Below, piece by piece: positions 61,561-64,000 of a DNA stretch of 64,000 bases. Within the stretch, counting starts at the first letter, position 1. Every line of letters begins with the position of its first letter. The stretch spans positions 124,001 to 188,000 of the forward strand of contig NZ_OEPZ01000004.1 of NCBI RefSeq assembly GCF_900240315.1. The letters run 5' to 3'. The notes under the pieces are model-generated. The model ran no database searches and was not told the origin of the DNA. It worked only from the letters and a program-made list of their open reading frames with translations. This DNA comes from Dorea phocaeensis. GTDB taxonomy: Bacteria; Bacillota; Clostridia; Lachnospirales; Lachnospiraceae. The position numbers and the translations under genes are program-made.

Positions 61561-61614
61561 AAATAGATGGATCTGATAATAGGAAGAAAGCTTCGTTATT
61601 AGATCCATCTGTTT
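61561..61614. terminator. Bidirectional terminator between purD and the RpiR gene
   Basis: Arms 61561-61580 and 61595-61614 pair over 20 positions with a few G-U wobbles; T run on the plus side (GTTTCATTTT) and A run on the other. Confidence 0.82.
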
Positions 61615-61629
61615 CATTTTGAGGGGTGT

Positions 61630-62487
61630 TTAATAATTTCCCAGTTCTCCGAGGTAACGGTCGATTTTTTTCAGCCGTTTTTCCAGCCCTTTGGATTTGC
61701 GGCTGATCGTATCCAACAGAGATTCGCTTACAAATTGTGCAGCAACCATAGAGTTGAAGAAGGTGTTACTGTCGACGGGAACCGTCAGGAGGATGGTTGC
61801 GTATTCTGCCAGAAGGGAGTCGGACTTGTCGGTGATCACAATGATGGTAGCGCCGACTTCTTTTGCCATTTCAGCAGTAATTCTATCGGCTGAGGAGTAT
61901 CGCGGGAAGCTGAAGATGATCAGGCAGTCCTCTCGGGTAATACTGCAAATGTGATCGATAGGGCTGATGCAGGCACTGCAGGTCGTCTCCACGTTGGGAA
62001 CCATATGCTTCAGATATAGAAGGAAATAGTCCCCCAGACAGCTGTTCCCACGAGTGGAGCAGATGTATCTGCGCTTGCTGGCAAGGATAAGATCCGCAGC
62101 GCGTTCAAAAAGATCCGCAGAGTTTTTGTCAAGCGCTGCCGTCAGATTCTTTTCCGCATTCTGAAAATGGCGATGAATATAGTCTGAACTGGAGTCGAGT
62201 CGCGCACGTTTTGCCACGCGCTGAGCCGGTACGGTGACAGAACTTGAGATGCTCAATACTTTATCCTGATAATCCTTCCGAAGAGCCTTTTGAAAATCCA
62301 TAAATCCGCTAAATCCAAGAGAGCGGCTGAAACGGATGACGGAAGATTCACTGACTCCGAGCCTCATTGCGATTTCGGTGGAGGTCATAAAACAGGCGTC
62401 GGAAGAATTTTCCAGGATATAATTGGCGATCATTTTCTGTGTCTTGGTCAGGTTGGCGGTCAAGATGATTTCTTTTAAATCACTCAT
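61630..62487 (-). CDS. RpiR/MurR-family transcriptional regulator
   Basis: 285 residues. N-terminal HTH_6 domain (about 1-77: LTKTQKMIANYILENSSDACFMTSTEIAMRLGVSESSVIRFSRSLGF) and a C-terminal SIS sugar-phosphate sensor (about 125-260: YICSTRGNSCLGDYF, IIFSFPRYSSADRITAEMAKEVGATIIVITDKSDS). It would respond to a phosphosugar. Divergent from ald, with shared intergenic inverted sites that could bind it. No sugar operon adjoins, so its target may be ald or distant. AGGTATCAAT precedes the ATG. Confidence 0.92.
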   Translation of the reverse strand: MSDLKEIILTANLTKTQKMIANYILENSSDACFMTSTEIAMRLGVSESSVIRFSRSLGFSGFMDFQKALRKDYQDKVLSISSSVTVPAQRVAKRARLDSSSDYIHRHFQNAEKNLTAALDKNSADLFERAADLILASKRRYICSTRGNSCLGDYFLLYLKHMVPNVETTCSACISPIDHICSITREDCLIIFSFPRYSSADRITAEMAKEVGATIIVITDKSDSLLAEYATILLTVPVDSNTFFNSMVAAQFVSESLLDTISRKSKGLEKRLKKIDRYLGELGNY

Positions 62488-62558
62488 ATTGATACCTCCG
62501 GTTATCGCTGTTTTGCTTCAAGAAGTAATTCGTTCTTTTGCTTATACTTAGATTTAAT

Positions 62559-62634
62559 CACGAAACAGGAAAATATGCAAGACAAATTGTAAATGCAATT
62601 GACAAAAGAATGACACAATTAAAAGTTTCGTGAA
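62559..62634. promoter_or_regulatory. Inverted pair of GTTTCGTGA sites in the rpiR-ald intergenic region
   Basis: TCACGAAAC at 62559-62567 and its exact complement GTTTCGTGA at 62626-62634. GAAA/TTTC-containing sites fit what some RpiR-family proteins bind. A TTGACA (62600-62605) and a TATAAT (62675-62680) lie nearby on the plus strand. Confidence 0.5.
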
Positions 62635-62801
62635 AAAAATAACTTTTATTGATTAATACTGGTATGTGTGTTAGTATAATTTTAATAACAAATGAATAAT
62701 ATTTTTCAAACAAATTCAAAAGATGAAGAAAATTATTCGAAATGAGATCGGAAACTATGAGATGGCAGAACAAATGAAGCAGATTACAGGAGGTATGAAA
62801 A

Positions 62802-63920
62802 GTGAGAGTAGGATGTGTAAAGGAAATTAAGAACAATGAATTCCGCGTAGGTATGACACCAGATAATGTAAAGAGTTATGTGAATGCCGGTCATGAAGTG
62901 TATATTGAGAAAGGTGCAGGCGTAGGCTCTGGATTTATGGATCCGGAATATGAAGAGGCAGGCGCTAAGATGATTGATACGGCAAAGGAAGTATGGGATA
63001 CCGTTGAGATGATGATCAAAGTAAAAGAGCCTCTTCCGGAAGAATACTCATTGTTCCATGAAGGGCTGATCCTCTATACTTACCTTCATCTTGCAGCAGA
63101 CAAACCGCAGACAGATGCCCTTCTTGATGGAAAAGTGAAGGGTGTTGCTTATGAGACATTGTATGATCCGAAGCAGGGCGGACTTCCGCTTCTTGCTCCT
63201 ATGAGTCAGATCGCAGGACGTCTTTCTATTCAGGAGGGTGCAAAGTATCTGGAGAAGACGTTTGGCGGAGAAGGCGTTCTCCTTGCAGGTGTACCTGGAA
63301 CTCCAAAGGCGAACATTGTAATCCTTGGCGGCGGTAATGTAGGAACGAACGCTTGTAAGATTGCTGTTGGTATGGGAGCCAATGTAACAATTATGGATAT
63401 CAGTCTTCCGAGACTGGCTTATTTGGATGATTTGTTCGGAGCACGTGTTCAGACACTTGTTTCTACAGATGCTAATATTGAAAAAGCAGTGAAGGATGCA
63501 GATCTTGTTATTGGTTCTGTATTGATTCCTGGAAAAGCAGCTCCGAAGCTGTTCAAGAAGAAATATCTCAAAGAAATGAGACCGGGAGCTGTATTTGTAG
63601 ACGTTGCTGTTGACCAGGGCGGATGTGGAGAGACTACAAAGGTTACGTATCATGATGATCCGATCTTTGAAGTGGATGGTGTTGTACACTACTGTGTAGG
63701 AAATATGCCAGGAGCTGTTCCGAGAACATCTACAATTGCTTTGACAAATGCTACATTAAATTATGGTCTTCAGATTGCGAATAAGGGTCTGGAGCAGGCA
63801 TGTAAAGACAATGAAGTTATTTATTCTGCGATTAACACATATGATGGAAAACTTACATGCAAGAATGTTGCAGACAGTTTCGATTGCTACGAATATGTAG
63901 ATATTAAAACACTTTGCTAA
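62802..63920 (+). CDS. ald: Alanine dehydrogenase
   Basis: NAD+-dependent interconversion of L-alanine and pyruvate plus ammonia. 372 residues: VGCVKEIKNNEFRVGMTPDNV, MIKVKEPLPEEY with catalytic Lys, LYTYLHLAADK with His, GVAYET, NAD motif VILGGGNVGTNACKIAVGMGANVTIMD, and CGETTKVTYHDDPIF...PRTSTIALTNAT. GTG start at 62802 is set 8 bases after AGGAGG; an out-of-frame ATG precedes it. Divergent from the RpiR gene across about 310 bases that hold only regulatory sequence. Confidence 0.95.
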   Translation: MRVGCVKEIKNNEFRVGMTPDNVKSYVNAGHEVYIEKGAGVGSGFMDPEYEEAGAKMIDTAKEVWDTVEMMIKVKEPLPEEYSLFHEGLILYTYLHLAADKPQTDALLDGKVKGVAYETLYDPKQGGLPLLAPMSQIAGRLSIQEGAKYLEKTFGGEGVLLAGVPGTPKANIVILGGGNVGTNACKIAVGMGANVTIMDISLPRLAYLDDLFGARVQTLVSTDANIEKAVKDADLVIGSVLIPGKAAPKLFKKKYLKEMRPGAVFVDVAVDQGGCGETTKVTYHDDPIFEVDGVVHYCVGNMPGAVPRTSTIALTNATLNYGLQIANKGLEQACKDNEVIYSAINTYDGKLTCKNVADSFDCYEYVDIKTLC

Positions 63921-63978
63921 TAAATTTTATAAAAAGAGAAATCTCTAAACTTAATTCCTTCAAAGTTGCGAAAGAAGT

Positions 63979-63998
63979 CCACAATCTTCGGGTTGTGG
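63979..63998 (+). terminator. Hairpin with UUCG tetraloop after ald, cut by the window end
   Basis: CCACAATC pairs with GGTTGTGG around a TTCG loop closed by C-G. A following T run cannot be seen because the window ends at 64000. Confidence 0.65.
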
Positions 63999-64000
63999 GC

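Overview
The window is chromosomal DNA of a Gram-positive, spore-forming gut-type Clostridia, most likely a member of the Lachnospiraceae. The evidence is the gene content (eno-secG-rnr-smpB-ssrA order, addBA, ftsEX with a PcsB-like hydrolase, a PadR/DUF1700/DUF4097 operon), AGGAGG ribosome sites, sigma-A promoters with extended -10 elements, frequent GTG/TTG starts and a small acid-soluble spore protein gene. Species cannot be named from the sequence alone. Almost all of the window is dense housekeeping DNA on the plus strand; there are no insertion sequences, prophage genes or CRISPR arrays.

Layout. 1-5.4 kb: end of an unknown gene, aroE, an FAD-dependent dehydrogenase, glmM, eno. 5.4-10.9 kb: secG, rnr, smpB and tmRNA (trans-translation and RNA decay), with a small heat-shock gene and a zinc-finger-less DnaJ inserted on the minus strand. 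10.9-12.2 kb: a decayed accessory patch next to ssrA, holding the 3' end of a pentapeptide-repeat gene and an internally deleted Lsa-type ABC-F gene that keeps a promoter and attenuator-like leader. 12.2-20.3 kb: purine/xanthine permease, an XRE regulator with twin palindromic operators, a two-component system, hisH-hisF, ung, and a dihydrolipoyl dehydrogenase with an internal duplication.

20.3-25.2 kb: a metal-efflux operon with two P1B ATPases (one with a His/Cys-rich repeat leader, one with an unusual CPS motif) around a CadC-like ArsR sensor, plus an operator at the promoter. 25.2-36 kb: TPR lipoprotein, hflX, AraC regulator, a DapF-family protein in which both catalytic cysteines are serine, and addB-addA. 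36-44.4 kb: PadR envelope-stress-type operon, SASP gene, divergent GT26 protein, CdaR-type regulator, ftsE-ftsX, M23 hydrolase, S41 protease.

44.4-58 kb: pyrC-pyrF-pyrK-pyrD and pyrE, separated by a purine-salvage cassette (adenine-deaminase paralog with altered active-site motifs, canonical adenine deaminase, permease) behind a structured leader; then a 50-residue membrane protein, a VanZ-like protein, an unknown membrane protein and a long M29-type aminopeptidase. 58-64 kb: purE-purM-purN-purD, an RpiR regulator divergent from alanine dehydrogenase.

No wholly new multi-gene system stands out. The best leads are the Ser/Ser DapF, the altered adenine-deaminase paralog with its leader RNA, the CPS-type ATPase, and the N-terminally extended M29 peptidase.
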